Origin: Gammaproteobacteria bacterium
Lineage (GTDB): Bacteria; Pseudomonadota; Gammaproteobacteria; HK1
Length of the DNA: 6,185 nt
NCBI GenBank assembly: GCA_020444775.1
Contig: JAGRHX010000867.1
Coordinates: 1-6,185 of the forward strand
Direction of reading: 5' to 3'
Position 1 is the first letter of the stretch, and each line of letters opens with the position of its first letter. The notes below the pieces were generated by a model. The model searched no databases, was not told where the DNA came from, and worked only from the letters and a program-made list of their open reading frames with translations. Shown piece after piece: positions 4,432-6,185 of the stretch. The position numbers were made by a program, and so were the translations under genes.

Positions 4432-6185
4432 GTGAAGACCACGATCCCCGACTCACTACCCGGCGGCGATGAAGCGCTACGCGAGGCGATTGCCGGCGGC
4501 AATCTACCGACCTTGATGATGGTCGCCATGCAGCTCAGCGGCGAGCTCGATCTGCTGGAACGCGATGGCCGGCCGTCGCGCATGGCCTTGCCCTTCGACG
4601 AGGGCACGGACGAGATGTCACCCGAGACCCAGAGCCGTCTGCGCGAGCGCGTCTTCCAGCTCCTGCGTGCCTGGCGCGACAGCGGCGCCGGACTGCCACC
4701 GGTGCCACCGCCGGCTACCTTGATGCGGATGATGGGCTTCTGTGTCGGTGAGCAGATCCCGGCCGAATATGTGCCGATGATGCTCAGCGACATGGGGTTC
4801 AACAGTGACGTCAACAGTAACGTCAACAGGGACCTCCAGCATATCCGGCCAGATGCGCCCGAGAAGCCGCGGACGGACACGCAGCGGCATGATGCACGCC
4901 CGTCGGCGATCGTCATCGGCGCCGGCGCCAGCGGGCTGTTGGCCGGTATCAAGCTACGCGAGGCCGGTCTTGCATTCACGATCATCGAGAAGAACGCGAC
5001 GCTCGGTGGCACCTGGTTCGAGAACACCTATCCCGATTGTCGGGTCGACACGCCCAATCACTTCTACTCCTACTCCTTCGAACCGAATCACGATTGGTCC
5101 TGCTTCTATTCGCCGCAGCCAGAGCTGTTGCGTTATCTGCAGCACTGCGCCCACAAGTACGGGATCAATCCGCACATCCGTTTCAAGACCGAGGTCACCC
5201 AGGCACGCTTCGACGAGCATGGCCGTTGCTGGCGGGTGACGGTGAAGAACCGCGACGGCGAGCAGGAGCAGTTGAGCGCCGATGTGCTGATCTGTGCCGT
5301 GGGTCAGCTCAATCGGCCGAAGCTGCCGCGGATCGAGGGTCTCGATCGATTCCAGGGACCGGCGTTTCATTCCGCCCACTGGGATCATGACTGCGATCTG
5401 CGCGACCGGCGGGTCTCGGTGATTGGAACCGGCGCCAGCGCGATGCAGTTCGTGCCACGGATCGCCGAGCAGGTCGGACGGCTGAGCATCTTCCAGCGCT
5501 CGCCACAGTGGGCGCTGCACAACCCCTTCTATCACCAGCGGGTCAGCGCGCCAAAGAGATGGCTGCTCCAGCATCTACCGTATTACGCCAGCTGGTATCG
5601 ATTCCGTCTGTTCTGGGGCTTCGCGGACGCGCTGCTTCCGTCGTTGCGTCGCGACCCCGACTGGGCACATCCCGAGCGCTCGATGAATGCCCGCAACGAT
5701 CAGCACCGACGCATGTTCCTGCGCTACATCGAAGAGCAGGTCGGCGACGATCCGGCGCTGCTCGCCAAGGTGCGGCCCGACTACCCCCCATTCGGCAAGC
5801 GCATGTTGATCGACAATCATTGGTACCGGACCCTGAAGCGGGACAACGTCGATCTGCTGACCGACCCGATCCTGCGTATCGAGCCGGACGCGATAGTCAC
5901 CGAACATGATCGCGTGCCCACCGATGTCATCATCTACGCGACCGGCTTTCACGCGAACCGCCTGACCTGGCCGATAGAGTTCATCGGCCGCGGCGGTCGG
6001 CGGCTCAGCGAGCGCTGGGGCGAGGATGATCCACGTGCCTTTCTCGGCATCTGCGTGCCGGAGTTCCCGAACCTGTTCTTGATGTACGGGCCGAACACCA
6101 ACCTCGCGCACGGCGGCAGCATCATCTTCCACGCCGAATGCCAGATGCATTTCATCATGGCCTGTCTGCACAAGCTGCTGCGCGC
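4432..6185 (+). CDS. Baeyer-Villiger monooxygenase, 4-hydroxyacetophenone monooxygenase type (3' end cut off)
   Basis: A flavoprotein that uses FAD, NADPH and O2 to insert oxygen next to a ketone, giving an ester or lactone. The frame has no stop to the window edge, giving 584 residues; relatives have about 640, so roughly 55-60 are missing. FAD motif GAGASG is at 163-168 with E186; GGTW at 192-195; RVD at 204-206. The type I Baeyer-Villiger fingerprint F-x-G-x3-H-x3-W-D is complete at 307-318. The NADPH motif GTGASA is at 332-337, KR at 456-457 matches the catalytic Arg site, and ATGFHAN is at 503-509. Residues 1 to about 155 form the extra N-terminal domain of 4-hydroxyacetophenone monooxygenase; the start resembles that protein's N-terminus as I recall it. 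GTG 4432 is therefore chosen although no Shine-Dalgarno site is visible; TAG at 4366 limits the frame. The ketone substrate is unknown. Confidence 0.93.
   Translation, partial: MKTTIPDSLPGGDEALREAIAGGNLPTLMMVAMQLSGELDLLERDGRPSRMALPFDEGTDEMSPETQSRLRERVFQLLRAWRDSGAGLPPVPPPATLMRMMGFCVGEQIPAEYVPMMLSDMGFNSDVNSNVNRDLQHIRPDAPEKPRTDTQRHDARPSAIVIGAGASGLLAGIKLREAGLAFTIIEKNATLGGTWFENTYPDCRVDTPNHFYSYSFEPNHDWSCFYSPQPELLRYLQHCAHKYGINPHIRFKTEVTQARFDEHGRCWRVTVKNRDGEQEQLSADVLICAVGQLNRPKLPRIEGLDRFQGPAFHSAHWDHDCDLRDRRVSVIGTGASAMQFVPRIAEQVGRLSIFQRSPQWALHNPFYHQRVSAPKRWLLQHLPYYASWYRFRLFWGFADALLPSLRRDPDWAHPERSMNARNDQHRRMFLRYIEEQVGDDPALLAKVRPDYPPFGKRMLIDNHWYRTLKRDNVDLLTDPILRIEPDAIVTEHDRVPTDVIIYATGFHANRLTWPIEFIGRGGRRLSERWGEDDPRAFLGICVPEFPNLFLMYGPNTNLAHGGSIIFHAECQMHFIMACLHKLLR
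4801..4836 (+). repeat. Three tandem 12-bp units within the monooxygenase gene
   Basis: AACAGTGACGTC, AACAGTAACGTC and AACAGGGACCTC follow one another without gaps; units two and three differ from the first by one and two bases. They encode NSDV-NSNV-NRDL (residues 124-135), in the linker between the N-terminal helical domain and the FAD domain. The period is a multiple of three, so copy changes would keep the frame. Confidence 0.7.

Noticed and set aside
4428..5027. Long - strand frames over the monooxygenase gene (also 4954-5574 and 5575-6171)
   Set aside because: Antisense to a frame that has every Baeyer-Villiger motif in order; their products are low in recognisable features.

Overview
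The window is high-GC bacterial DNA from a catabolic or accessory-metabolism region. It holds five protein genes with strongly GC-biased third codon positions, all of oxidoreductase or small-enzyme type. There is no rRNA, tRNA, CRISPR array, transposase or phage gene. The composition and gene families would suit a proteobacterium or an actinobacterium; nothing here fixes the taxon, and proteobacterial origin is only my preference.

Layout from left to right: (1) 1-262 has no convincing gene and leads into a Gfo/Idh/MocA-type NAD(P)-dependent oxidoreductase on the + strand (263-1240). (2) 1241-1745 lies between converging genes. It has no intact gene, but on the - strand it shows three successive short segments in three different frames, all with GC-rich third positions and two with membrane-helix character. 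This looks like a small membrane-protein gene broken by two frameshifts. (3) Two - strand genes follow, probably one transcription unit read right to left: a medium-chain zinc alcohol dehydrogenase (3902 to 2796), an 84-bp gap carrying an 8-bp inverted repeat and an 8-bp direct repeat, then a D-2-hydroxyacid dehydrogenase (2711 to 1746). (4) A 160-bp divergent control region (3903-4062) contains a perfect GATCCG-A-CGGATC palindrome. (5) On the + strand are a small single-domain cupin (4063-4329) and a large flavoprotein starting at GTG 4432 that runs off the right edge. The flavoprotein is a type I Baeyer-Villiger monooxygenase of the 4-hydroxyacetophenone monooxygenase type, with that subgroup's extra N-terminal domain.

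Working idea (inference): the divergent pair of zinc alcohol dehydrogenase and Baeyer-Villiger monooxygenase could carry out alcohol to ketone to ester conversion, with the ester then hydrolysed by an enzyme outside the window. The hydroxyacid dehydrogenase and the MocA-type oxidoreductase would supply further NAD(P)-linked steps. The substrate cannot be read from the sequence. I do not see a wholly new system. The points most worth a second look are the broken membrane-protein gene, the repeats in the gap before the hydroxyacid dehydrogenase, the divergent control region, and the three-copy 12-bp repeat inside the monooxygenase linker.
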